Shown here in pieces: positions 16,633 to 23,972 of a stretch of DNA of 41,518 nucleotides (the stretch's first letter is position 1; every line of letters begins with the position of its first letter). The notes under the pieces were generated by a model, which did not search any database, was not told the origin of the DNA, and saw only the letters and a list, made by a program, of their open reading frames with translations. The stretch is from a virus. The translations under genes and the position numbers were made by a program. The stretch is from positions 1 through 41,518 of IMG/VR virus record IMGVR_UViG_3300044825_002344. One strand, 5' to 3'.

Positions 16633-17258
16633 GCGACAAACCTGCACTCAGATGGGCTGACTACCAGCGATTCCTGGGGAAGATTACCCATATCACCAGG
16701 GATTGGTTAACGCCTGTTGACTATCTACCTTACATCGATGCTCTGCTCGGTGACATTGATCTTGATCCTTGCTCTACGCACCACGCAAATGCCCAATTTT
16801 TAAGAGCAAAGCGTATTTACACGCTTGATGATGACGGGTTGAACATGCAAGAACCCTGGAAAGGGAAGGTTTATTTGTTTCCTCCTACCTACGGGCGTTG
16901 TTCATTTAATAAACAACGCGGTACATGGCGCTGGAGTATGAGGGCTGGTGCAGCAGCAAAAGCTCCGTCCGTTGTATGGTTTCAACGACTCCTCAGAGAG
17001 TGGAAGTTGCGTAACGTGTCTGAAGCTTTGTTTTATACCATATATCCTGAAATGATGAGAATTTGCCCTGAGATGTGGGAGTATCCAGTTTGTATTCCGA
17101 CTGACCGAGGCAATTTAATTCAGGGAGAAAAATTATTTACTCTCCAAGCTCCGATGTATTGGGGGTACTTTATCTACTTGCCCCCGCTTGAATTAGGCTT
17201 CAACCAAGTTGAGCGATTTAAAGATATTTTCTCTCACATCGGTAAAGTTATTTGCTAG
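16629..17258 (+). CDS. Dam-like N6-adenine methyltransferase homologue, probably inactive
   Basis: A GTG-start 209-aa protein of the phage Dam family (PF05869 type). It has WLTPVDYLPYIDALLG, GDIDLDPCSTHHANAQ, IYTLDDDGL and PWKGKVYL, followed by the place where the catalytic NPPY loop should be. Here that loop reads F-P-P-T-Y-G (residues 84-89): the Asn is Phe and a Thr is inserted. The substrate-binding loop DLDP is retained. The middle (TWRWSMRAGAAAKAPSVVWFQRL) and end (YWGYFIYLPP) fit the family's length. The change to the (D/N)PP(Y/F) motif argues against methylation and for a DNA-binding or decoy role. The gene is coupled to its upstream neighbour. Confidence 0.75.
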   Translation: MSDKPALRWADYQRFLGKITHITRDWLTPVDYLPYIDALLGDIDLDPCSTHHANAQFLRAKRIYTLDDDGLNMQEPWKGKVYLFPPTYGRCSFNKQRGTWRWSMRAGAAAKAPSVVWFQRLLREWKLRNVSEALFYTIYPEMMRICPEMWEYPVCIPTDRGNLIQGEKLFTLQAPMYWGYFIYLPPLELGFNQVERFKDIFSHIGKVIC

Positions 17259-17472
17259 CCCTAAACGCGTTCTTAAACGTGTATCCGGAATCTCCAGGAC
17301 CGCGCATGATGAAACGGTCTTCCGTAAGCCGGTCTTCTGATAAATCTGGGCTTATCTGTTTACGCGCCAAGAACCTCCTCAAGAAGGCTTCTCCAGCCGT
17401 GTTATCAATGGATCTTTTACCGCCCGTATAGCGGCCGTCTACCCTATAATCCTGACTAAGTTGTGGTCCCAT
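17248..17472 (-). CDS. Small hypothetical protein, basic
   Basis: The ORF could start at 17499 (83 aa), where its ATG would share the CATG of the divergent gene. The second Met at 17472 (74 aa) leaves room for regulation and is chosen here. The product is polar and basic (RVDGRYTGGKRSIDNTAGEAFLRRFLARKQ). It is convergent with the Dam-like gene by 11 bp. No family recognised. It reads like a short conserved phage protein. Confidence 0.5.
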   Translation of the reverse strand: MGPQLSQDYRVDGRYTGGKRSIDNTAGEAFLRRFLARKQISPDLSEDRLTEDRFIMRGPGDSGYTFKNAFRASK

Positions 17473-17497
17473 AAGGCCATTCTGACAGATCCACTCC

Positions 17498-17791
17498 ATG
17501 AATACTCAACAGCTAGACACACAAACTCACATCGCAATGATCTGTGATGAAGTCAAGTGTTTACTGATTGAGAAGAATAAAAAATACGGTGACTCTGCGC
17601 TTAATCCATCCAGAATCTTCAGCAAAGCAAATGCAGTAGAGCAAATCCTGGTGCGGATTGACGATAAATTGAACAGGATTCAGAAAGGTGCTGGTTTACT
17701 TGCAAATGATGAAGATGTCATCATGGATTTGATGGGTTATCTGGTGCTGCTTAAAATCGCATTAACACGAACAACCGTTAATCAAGACTAA
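17498..17791 (+). CDS. DUF1599 / nucleotide modification-associated domain 1 protein
   Basis: The 97-aa product follows the Nmad1/DUF1599 pattern: LLIEKNKKYGDSALNPSRIF, then a helix with EQILVRIDDKLNRI, then DEDVIMDLMGYLVLLKIAL. This all-alpha family is widespread in phages and was named for its association with nucleotide-modification systems. It may act on nucleotides or modified-DNA precursors. The gene overlaps the next start by one base. Family call by motif only. Confidence 0.75.
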   Translation: MNTQQLDTQTHIAMICDEVKCLLIEKNKKYGDSALNPSRIFSKANAVEQILVRIDDKLNRIQKGAGLLANDEDVIMDLMGYLVLLKIALTRTTVNQD

Positions 17792-17994
17792 TGGATTACG
17801 AAGAGTTTTTACAGCATTACGCTCCCGAACTTCAGTTAATTGATGCACTCGATAGGATCAGTCGTTACTGCCCTGACGCGGCGGCGACGATAGACTGCTG
17901 GGTTTCTCAGACCAATAACGAAAAAACCGACGCAGAGATTCCCCAGACGGATACCACTCAACCATCTTTCGCTCCAGATATTCAATCGCCTTGA
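17791..17994 (+). CDS. Small hypothetical protein, 67 aa
   Basis: The ATG overlaps the previous stop (TAATG), which argues for translation. The product begins with a short helix pair (YEEFLQHYAPELQLIDALDRI), then becomes polar and Thr/Pro-rich. Its last 137 bp lie antisense to the 3' end of the lysozyme-like gene at 17858-18598, so only its first third is free of overlap. It may be real because of the coupling. No function visible. Confidence 0.4.
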   Translation: MDYEEFLQHYAPELQLIDALDRISRYCPDAAATIDCWVSQTNNEKTDAEIPQTDTTQPSFAPDIQSP

Positions 17995-18598
17995 TTTGTG
18001 TAGGTGATCCGTTGTAAGTATCTGCAAGATTTAATAAGCAAATCTTTGTCGCACATTTATGTTGAACTTGTGTCGGAACTTCTTTATCAGGAGCAAGGTA
18101 TAAATCCAATTCAACACGACGGCGTTCAATCATCTTCTCTCCTGCCGAACGCCAAATAGTGTTGATATAAGGACTCCACTCACGAATAATATCTTTCTTT
18201 GGGGCTAAGGAATTAATTAGATCGAGTAATTTACATTCTTTAAAAGAAGAAAAGCTTAGGCTATGAGCAAAGCTAAGAATTGCAGCTTTTTTGTTGTCGT
18301 TTAACGGCACAAAAATGTACTGAGCAACTAAATCCGAGAACTCTTTTAAGTCCTCAACAAGTTGCGTTTCAATCTGCTTTCTCGTAGCTTTCTCGTGCCA
18401 GCTAACCCACCGCTTGCCTAGCTTTTTACTCCCATAACCAATTCTCCAAATGTCTTCGCCATAGTCTTTATATGAAGCAAAACGCCCCATACCAACATCA
18501 GTACGGGGCGCTGTATAGCGCCGAATCAATTCGATTCCGCGCTCAGTTAAAAAAGGGTGATTTTGAAGCTCGTCTTCCTGTTTTTTCTTACGGGACAT
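17858..18598 (-). CDS. Degenerate lysozyme-like (GH24-related) protein
   Basis: Start chosen at the ATG at 18598 (MSRKKKQEDEL); a frame extension would overlap the upstream gene further. Residues about 15-165 align with T4-type lysozyme: ERGIELIRRY, then YKDYGEDIWRIGYGS, then FVPLNDNKKAAILSFAHSLS and WSPYINTIWRSAGEKMIERRRVE. The position of the catalytic Glu (usual EG-L after the first helix) is not acidic and carries an insertion. The Thr of the E-D-T set is Arg (WRIGYG), so muramidase activity may be lost. About 80 extra C-terminal residues follow. It may be a virion or baseplate lysozyme-like domain. It sits in an operon with nblA. Confidence 0.65.
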   Translation of the reverse strand: MSRKKKQEDELQNHPFLTERGIELIRRYTAPRTDVGMGRFASYKDYGEDIWRIGYGSKKLGKRWVSWHEKATRKQIETQLVEDLKEFSDLVAQYIFVPLNDNKKAAILSFAHSLSFSSFKECKLLDLINSLAPKKDIIREWSPYINTIWRSAGEKMIERRRVELDLYLAPDKEVPTQVQHKCATKICLLNLADTYNGSPTQIKAIEYLERKMVEWYPSGESLRRFFRYWSEKPSSLSSPPRQGSND

Positions 18599-18974
18599 CA
18601 ACGCTGCCGTTGTAGGCAACCTCACTGTAACCGTCCAAGTTCAGTAATACAACATAATTTTTGCTGGCGTCGGTCACGGTAACAGCTACTACACCCTTAC
18701 CCTTGCCGTCCTTGACAATATTGGCAAATTTAGTGTAGCCAGTAGGAGAAGAGCCGCCTGTATAAGCATCTTCTTGGAAAATCTCCATCGTAGTGATGCC
18801 GACCGAACGATCGAGCTTAACGATGATGTCACCAGTTGAGCTTGGGTTGACGCGGAAACCGCGAATGTCCAGACCACCCGTGGAACCGGCAGAAGTGTTA
18901 CCCAGATAGGTGACTTCGGAACCAGCGTTAACAGTGAATGTGTCGAGAGTACCTTGAATGGTGCGGATGGCCAT
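18588..18974 (-). CDS. Small virion-type beta protein, 128 aa
   Basis: All-beta composition rich in Gly, Thr and Val (FTVNAGSEVTYLGNTSAGST, GDIIVKLDRSVGITTMEIF, AVTVTDASKNYVVLLNLDG). This is like phage head decoration or tail-tube small proteins. It overlaps the lysozyme-like gene by 11 bp and lies 5 bp below the nblA-like gene, so all three are likely co-transcribed. No exact family recognised. Confidence 0.6.
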   Translation of the reverse strand: MAIRTIQGTLDTFTVNAGSEVTYLGNTSAGSTGGLDIRGFRVNPSSTGDIIVKLDRSVGITTMEIFQEDAYTGGSSPTGYTKFANIVKDGKGKGVVAVTVTDASKNYVVLLNLDGYSEVAYNGSVDVP

Positions 18975-18979
18975 GGTGA

Positions 18980-19195
18980 TTACGAAATTTGCCCGATCGT
19001 GGCGAGATTAAAGTTGATATCGGCATCAATGCCGTGATCTTTCAGGATCCCTAAGAACATTTGACGATCCAGGGCTTTTTGATGGAGTAACTCGATGAAA
19101 GCTTCTTCCAGCTCGTCTCGGTCCATGTTCTGGATCGCTAGGGCGGCGGCGTGGATTGAGAACTCCACATCCATTGGTAAGTTCAACGCTTCCAT
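18980..19195 (-). CDS. nblA: NblA-like phycobilisome degradation adaptor
   Basis: This 71-aa protein has the size and helix-loop-helix pattern of NblA. EFSIHAAALAIQNM corresponds to the family's EFS(L/I)...Q(V/I)Q.M helix, then a helix (ELEEAFIELLHQKALDRQ) and a tail with ILKDHGID. L51 and K52 match the conserved Leu/Lys implicated in phycobiliprotein binding in host NblA. NblA docks the Clp protease onto phycobilisomes so that the pigment-protein antenna is degraded. Phage-borne nblA is known in freshwater and marine cyanophages, and its presence predicts a phycobilisome-containing host. It is co-oriented with downstream virion genes. Confidence 0.8.
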   Translation of the reverse strand: MEALNLPMDVEFSIHAAALAIQNMDRDELEEAFIELLHQKALDRQMFLGILKDHGIDADINFNLATIGQIS

Positions 19196-19241
19196 CGTTT
19201 ACCTAAACCTTGGATCTATCCTAACAGCGCTGAACTGATCG

Positions 19242-19409
19242 TCAATTAACTGAATAACCAGGATCGCGCAACGGTCGATTGCGCTGATCAACTGTAAAAT
19301 CTGGCAGGTCAGGAACACCGTCAAAGATGCCTGGAATTAAAGCGGGCAGGCGCTCCTTTATGTAGGATTGCAAGTGGCCGTTTACCGTGGATTTTTCCGT
19401 TAAGTTCAC
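19242..19409 (-). CDS. Small ORF (55 aa, GTG start), possible partner of a membrane peptide
   Basis: A GTG immediately follows a TAA, with AGG about 5 nt before it. The product reads as a coherent soluble peptide: LTEKSTVNGHLQSYIKERLP, then IPGIFDGVPDLPDF, then QRNRPLRDPGYSVN. It overlaps in another frame the 3' half of the ORF at 19321-19491. It is upstream of nblA, 46 bp away. The Pro/Asp-rich C-terminus is typical of small phage proteins. Coding status is inferred from composition and packing only. Confidence 0.5.
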   Translation of the reverse strand: MNLTEKSTVNGHLQSYIKERLPALIPGIFDGVPDLPDFTVDQRNRPLRDPGYSVN

Positions 19410-19491
19410 TTAGACCTGGATTCAAAAAGTATTGGCCAAGTCCGTAAACCCCGCCAAAAGCGAAAACAAACGTTAAAACAACGAATTCCAC
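19321..19491 (-). CDS. Small membrane peptide ORF (56 aa, GTG start), overlapping
   Basis: The first about 25 residues form a clear membrane span (FVVLTFVFAFGGVYGLGQYF), followed by a basic tail (NGKIHGKRPLAILHKG). The ORF ends 80 bp before the end of the second ORF at 19242-19409, which lies in the +1 frame. Two explanations fit: two nested genes, in the manner of phage spanin or holin pairs, or one gene split by a frameshift. There is no strong ribosome-binding site at the GTG. The arrangement sits just upstream of nblA. Confidence 0.45.
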   Translation of the reverse strand: MEFVVLTFVFAFGGVYGLGQYFLNPGLSELNGKIHGKRPLAILHKGAPARFNSRHL

Positions 19492-19542
19492 TTGCGACGC
19501 GGACTACAACCTTTTACATTGTAATTACTCTTTTCCTCTATA

Positions 19543-20337
19543 ATGCCAGAAAATCACCTGCTTTCTTCATTCATGCGTGGCGCAGTAGGTGGCGTCAGTA
19601 AGGCGCAGCTAATCCGAACATTCAAAGAACAGCATGGATGGACAGATGCGGATATTTCACAGGCAATTCAACTTTGTAGTTTTAAACAGAAACCTAAACA
19701 AGTAGATTACGCAAGTTTCTATAATCTTCCTGTCACCAAAAAAGGCAAACGCATCTTTTACCCGTTTACTCAGATTTACACAATTGACAATTTCTTGACG
19801 GCACGAGAATGCAATGATCTAATCAAAATTATCGATGGAAATTTACGACCATCTACGGTGTCAGACCCAAAAGATTCTTGCACAGTGTCGGATTATCGCA
19901 CCAGCAAAACGGCAGATTTGCACTACTTTGAAGATCCTTTTTACCTAGAAATAGATAAAAAGCTGACTGATGCACTGGAAATTAGTCCTTTCTTGGGAGA
20001 GACAATGCAGGCGCAGCGGTACGAACCAGGACAGTATTATAAAGAGCACTGGGATTTCTTTTCTCCTACCACAAAAGAATATAAAGTTTACTGCGATTGG
20101 ATGGGTCAACGTACCTGGACCACCATGATCTATCTAAATGATGTAAAAGAAGGAGGTGAAACTTACTTTAAATATCTAAAACTACGTCTAAAGCCGAAGC
20201 AAGGCACACTCGTTGCTTGGAACAATCTTTATAAAAACGGCCTACCTAATCCTAAGACTATGCACGAAGCTTGTTCACCAATTAGTGGAAATAAGTATGT
20301 AATTACCAAGTGGTGGAGAAGTTGGCCGCTGATTTAA
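19543..20337 (+). CDS. 2-oxoglutarate/Fe(II)-dependent oxygenase (prolyl 4-hydroxylase-like)
   Basis: A 264-aa protein with the prolyl 4-hydroxylase double-stranded beta helix. The Fe-binding triad is H169-x-D171 (EHWDFF) and H241 (TMHEACSP). K251, within KYVITKWWR, is positioned to hold 2-oxoglutarate. QRYEPGQYY and TMIYLNDVKEGGETYF are typical family strands. The N-terminal about 75 residues form a helical extension (SKAQLIRTFKEQHGW). It is the only plus-strand gene in this part, with minus-strand genes on both sides and a 4-bp tail overlap with the next. It probably hydroxylates a protein or a phage/host molecule; the target is unknown. Confidence 0.88.
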   Translation: MPENHLLSSFMRGAVGGVSKAQLIRTFKEQHGWTDADISQAIQLCSFKQKPKQVDYASFYNLPVTKKGKRIFYPFTQIYTIDNFLTARECNDLIKIIDGNLRPSTVSDPKDSCTVSDYRTSKTADLHYFEDPFYLEIDKKLTDALEISPFLGETMQAQRYEPGQYYKEHWDFFSPTTKEYKVYCDWMGQRTWTTMIYLNDVKEGGETYFKYLKLRLKPKQGTLVAWNNLYKNGLPNPKTMHEACSPISGNKYVITKWWRSWPLI

Positions 20338-20678
20338 TTGGCCGCGATGCTGAATTTAACGACAGCATTAGTTCCACCAGTCTCTTTTAAAAAATTACCT
20401 CTAAGAAAGCCTACTGGCGCACCGTTCACATAATAAGGATAAGTGCCATTTTCTGTGATTGTATTGGAAATGAGTGGCCCATAATTAGTGCCGTCAATAC
20501 TCCCATCCAACCGCACAACTACGGATGTGTCGATATTGCTCACAGTTGCAATCAATGTATAGTTACGCGTTGAGAGGTAATTTGTCACCAGTACATCGAC
20601 AGCCTCAGTGACTCCTGGAGAAGTCAGCTCTGGAAAATTCTGAACAAGAGTCTGCTGATAACTCTCAAAATAACCCAT
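20334..20678 (-). CDS. Small virion-type protein, 114 aa
   Basis: A beta-rich protein (NYTLIATVSNIDTSVVVRLD, GSIDGTNYGPLIS, GFLRGNFLKE) that resembles small phage structural or fibre-accessory proteins with a Greek-key-like pattern. It is convergent with the plus-strand oxygenase (4-bp overlap) and ends the minus-strand fibre cluster. There is no catalytic motif. An inverted repeat at 20726-20754 lies in the 83-bp gap upstream of it. Confidence 0.55.
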   Translation of the reverse strand: MGYFESYQQTLVQNFPELTSPGVTEAVDVLVTNYLSTRNYTLIATVSNIDTSVVVRLDGSIDGTNYGPLISNTITENGTYPYYVNGAPVGFLRGNFLKETGGTNAVVKFSIAAN

Positions 20679-20725
20679 AACTCTCTTTTTTGTACAGCAC
20701 TAATACATTATTATGAAGCAGCCTT

Positions 20726-20754
20726 CGCTACTCAGAATTGCGCAAGAAGTAGCG
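20726..20754. repeat. Inverted repeat between fibre genes
   Basis: CGCTACT (20726-20732) and AGTAGCG (20748-20754) form a 7-bp stem with a 15-nt loop. It lies in the 83-bp gap between two minus-strand genes. No U-tract follows on the minus strand, so a weak regulatory or processing hairpin is possible, but a terminator is not shown. Confidence 0.4.
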
Positions 20755-20761
20755 TTAGCGA

Positions 20762-22189
<1,428 letters not shown>

Positions 22190-22191
22190 TT

Positions 22192-22401
22192 TTATGTCTT
22201 AGAAACAGTAAGCAGGTTGTTACTTCCGTCATATGTCAAAACAAGCGTTGCCACAGTGACACCAGCGGAGCCGCCTACCTTATAAATTACTCCTGTCAGA
22301 TTGCTGCCTGTGTAAGAACAGGATACATAATCGTGAATTGGGATATTCAAGCCTGTCATTGTAATAACAGGCTTTGTTCCGCTATTTACATTGACAGTCA
22401 T
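22192..22401 (-). CDS. Small beta protein, 69 aa, fibre-associated
   Basis: The product has alternating beta strands (KPVITMTGLNIPIHDYVSCS, TGVIYKVGGSAGVTVATLVL, LLTVSKT) with no helix or membrane segment. It is translated 2 bp above the collagen-like fibre and is probably a fibre accessory or tip subunit. A promoter at 22424-22452 precedes it, so it is the first gene of this unit. No family is recognised. Confidence 0.55.
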   Translation of the reverse strand: MTVNVNSGTKPVITMTGLNIPIHDYVSCSYTGSNLTGVIYKVGGSAGVTVATLVLTYDGSNNLLTVSKT

Positions 22402-22423
22402 GGAGTATCACAAGCCTAAATTT

Positions 22424-22452
22424 ATTATAGCTTTTTAAGGACTATTTGCCAA
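22424..22452 (-). promoter_or_regulatory. Sigma-70-like promoter
   Basis: On the minus strand, TTGGCA (-35) lies 17 bp upstream of TATAAT (-10). The -10 is 23 nt before the ATG at 22401. The -35 sits inside the 3' end of the dps-like gene. This is the best promoter match I found in the window and would drive the 69-aa gene and the collagen-like fibre. Confidence 0.55.
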
Positions 22453-22906
22453 GATTGCTTTTGATTAGCCATTGAAATTTCTTGTGCGTTCGCCCACGTT
22501 CAACAGCCAAATCCAATGTCAATTGGTCATCAATTGTCTCTGCCATCGATGCTAACTCTCGGAATCGGTCTGCTAACATATTGTGATTTGTTGCAAGCTG
22601 TCTAAGAATGACTTCTTGAGCAAAACAGTCTTCTAAGGGGACCCCTGGCATATTAGAGTAAGTCAAATCTTCTACGGTTTTGGGAGTGCCGATATCGAGA
22701 GATCGGATATGTTCAGCAACAACGTCAATGCCTTCTTGCATTTCTTCGTAAATATCTTGCGTTAACTTATGAATTGAATAGAATTTACCGCCCATTAAAC
22801 CCCAATGCACCAGCAAGGTCTGCTGATAAACGTACATTGAATCGCGCAAACACTGAACAAGCTGCGAATAACAAGTTGTTGTCTTTTCTGAAAGTTGCTT
22901 TGCCAT
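22442..22906 (-). CDS. dps: Dps-like ferritin / DNA protection during starvation protein
   Basis: The 154-aa product fits Dps: LLVHWGLMGGKFYSIHKLTQ, then EEMQEGIDVVAEHIRSL. The ferroxidase set H34, H46, D61, E65 matches the E. coli Dps ligands H51, H63, D78, E82 by spacing; the D67 position is Gln50. Length, helix pattern and a C-terminal Lys-rich tail fit a 12-mer shell that oxidises and stores iron and binds DNA. This is unusual cargo for a cyanophage and may protect phage DNA or scavenge iron under host oxidative stress. It is in a minus-strand run with a small basic conserved protein upstream. Confidence 0.82.
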   Translation of the reverse strand: MAKQLSEKTTTCYSQLVQCLRDSMYVYQQTLLVHWGLMGGKFYSIHKLTQDIYEEMQEGIDVVAEHIRSLDIGTPKTVEDLTYSNMPGVPLEDCFAQEVILRQLATNHNMLADRFRELASMAETIDDQLTLDLAVERGRTHKKFQWLIKSNLGK

Positions 22907-22911
22907 TTAGA

Positions 22912-23181
22912 TCACCACGCAGCACAGGCCCAGTAGCCCGCTGTTAGTTTACTTTTTTTCTCGTCACAGTTGTGTCGAGCACGGAAATTTTTCCGACGTT
23001 CGGGATTGTCACGCTTGATTTCCATATTAGCGTCACCAAAGCGAATAATCTTTTCTTGACCATTCTCGCAAGCTTTAACAACAAACTTCTTTCCGCCTTT
23101 GGTTTCACGGCGCGGCTTGTTGCACTTCATCCGCTCCTTATGTGCTTTCGCCAGTGATTTAGCTTTTGCGTGGTCTGCCAT
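22912..23181 (-). CDS. Conserved basic Cys/His phage protein, 89 aa
   Basis: The protein is strongly basic and carries a conserved phage motif: IRFGDANMEIKRDNPERRK, then FRARHNCDEKKSKLT, then AGYWACAAW. C34-like and C-terminal cysteines could bind zinc. Members are found in marine phages, often of unknown role. It lies 5 bp above dps on the same strand. Nucleic-acid binding is a reasonable inference from charge, but not shown. Confidence 0.75.
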   Translation of the reverse strand: MADHAKAKSLAKAHKERMKCNKPRRETKGGKKFVVKACENGQEKIIRFGDANMEIKRDNPERRKNFRARHNCDEKKSKLTAGYWACAAW

Positions 23182-23183
23182 GA

Positions 23184-23378
23184 TCAGACTTGAATAGCAC
23201 CAGAGCGAACCATACTGGCGATATCCTGCGGTTCTCTTCCTTTTAAGGCGTAATCACCCTCTGGAGGTACGCGCTCATCTTGTAACTCTTGAATAACCTC
23301 TTCAACGCCTTTAGCGTAATCGGTCAGAAATCGTTGTGGGTCAGGTCGCGACCCAGCCGATGTAGCAGTCATTGGCAA
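23184..23378 (-). CDS. Small hypothetical protein, 64 aa
   Basis: A helical product (RFLTDYAKGVEEVIQELQ, then PPEGDYALKGREPQDIA). The start lies inside the 3' end of the HNH gene (38-bp overlap) and the stop is 2 bp from the next gene. Tight packing supports it being translated. No family recognised. Confidence 0.5.
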   Translation of the reverse strand: MPMTATSAGSRPDPQRFLTDYAKGVEEVIQELQDERVPPEGDYALKGREPQDIASMVRSGAIQV

Positions 23379-23760
23379 TATACGGAACAGCAGGTCCCGC
23401 AGAGGATAACTTTATGGAGCAGGGTTTTTGCTCCATCCATTTGGTGATTCTAGCAAGCCTTTCCTCGCTGTAATTGGGGTGATCTTCACTTAACCAATCC
23501 TGAAGTAATGTGCTTGCTTTGGCACGATTACAGTTGCAACAAGCAGCACACATATTGTTCTTGACACTGTGGCCGCCCTTGTGCTTTGGCACAATATGAT
23601 CAATTGTCGCAGTATTTTCGTCTAATTGTTTATCACAGTAAGCACATTTCCAACCCCAAGACTCAAAGATGTGCTCTCTAAATTTTCGACGGGCAAGTTT
23701 CGGAGTGAGAACGATTAGGTTCGCTAATAGGTCTTGCTCGCAATGGAACATGATTGTCAT
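23341..23760 (-). CDS. HNH endonuclease
   Basis: A 139-aa product with an intact HNH finger: CAYC (C39, C42), DHIVPKHKGG (D54-H55 catalytic region), NNMCAACCNC (C74 and C77 as the second pair, N69). The first 30 residues are helical. It could cleave DNA as a homing enzyme, a packaging co-nuclease or a defence nuclease. It is upstream of a basic phage protein and dps on the minus strand. A hairpin (ATGCACC/GGTGCAT at 23759-23788) includes the start codon and may limit translation. Confidence 0.88.
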   Translation of the reverse strand: MTIMFHCEQDLLANLIVLTPKLARRKFREHIFESWGWKCAYCDKQLDENTATIDHIVPKHKGGHSVKNNMCAACCNCNRAKASTLLQDWLSEDHPNYSEERLARITKWMEQKPCSIKLSSAGPAVPYIANDCYIGWVAT

Positions 23761-23788
23761 GCACCGATGACAAAACTGTATGGTGCAT
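23759..23788. repeat. Inverted repeat over the HNH start codon
   Basis: ATGCACC at 23759-23765 and GGTGCAT at 23782-23788 pair in a 7-bp stem with a 16-nt loop. The stem covers the ATG of the HNH gene at 23760 (minus strand). It could be an RNA hairpin that controls expression of the nuclease or an operator. Confidence 0.4.
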
Positions 23789-23821
23789 AAACCCTCCCAG
23801 TGCGCTATCCTTGTACTGTTC

Positions 23822-23895
23822 GCCCGAGTGACCCAGCGGAACGAGGTACTCGACTTAAAATCGAGCAGTCGGCGGTTCGAATCCGCCCTCGGGTA
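23822..23895 (+). tRNA. tRNA-Leu (UAA), short variable loop
   Basis: A 74-nt cloverleaf: acceptor GCCCGAG/CTCGGGT (one G-U), anticodon arm CTCGA-CTTAAAA-TCGAG with anticodon UAA, T arm GGCGG-TTCGAAT-CCGCC. The D stem has three pairs, as in class II tRNAs. The variable region is only 5 nt (CAGTC), whereas tRNA-Leu normally has a long variable arm. The 3' CCA is not encoded. It reads UUA codons. Confidence 0.85.
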
Positions 23896-23898
23896 TTA

Positions 23899-23970
23899 CG
23901 GGGTGTAGCGCAGCGGTAGCGCGTTTGGTTTGGGTCCAAAAAGTCACAGGTTCGATCCCTGTCACCCCGA
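23899..23970 (+). tRNA. tRNA-Pro (UGG)
   Basis: A 72-nt cloverleaf: acceptor CGGGGTG/CACCCCG (7 bp), D arm GCGC-AGCGGTA-GCGC, anticodon arm TTTGG-TTTGGGT-CCAAA with anticodon UGG, T arm ACAGG-TTCGATC-CCTGT. CCA is not encoded. It lies 3 nt after the tRNA-Leu and reads proline CCA and, by wobble, other CCN codons. Confidence 0.95.
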
Positions 23971-23972
23971 TT

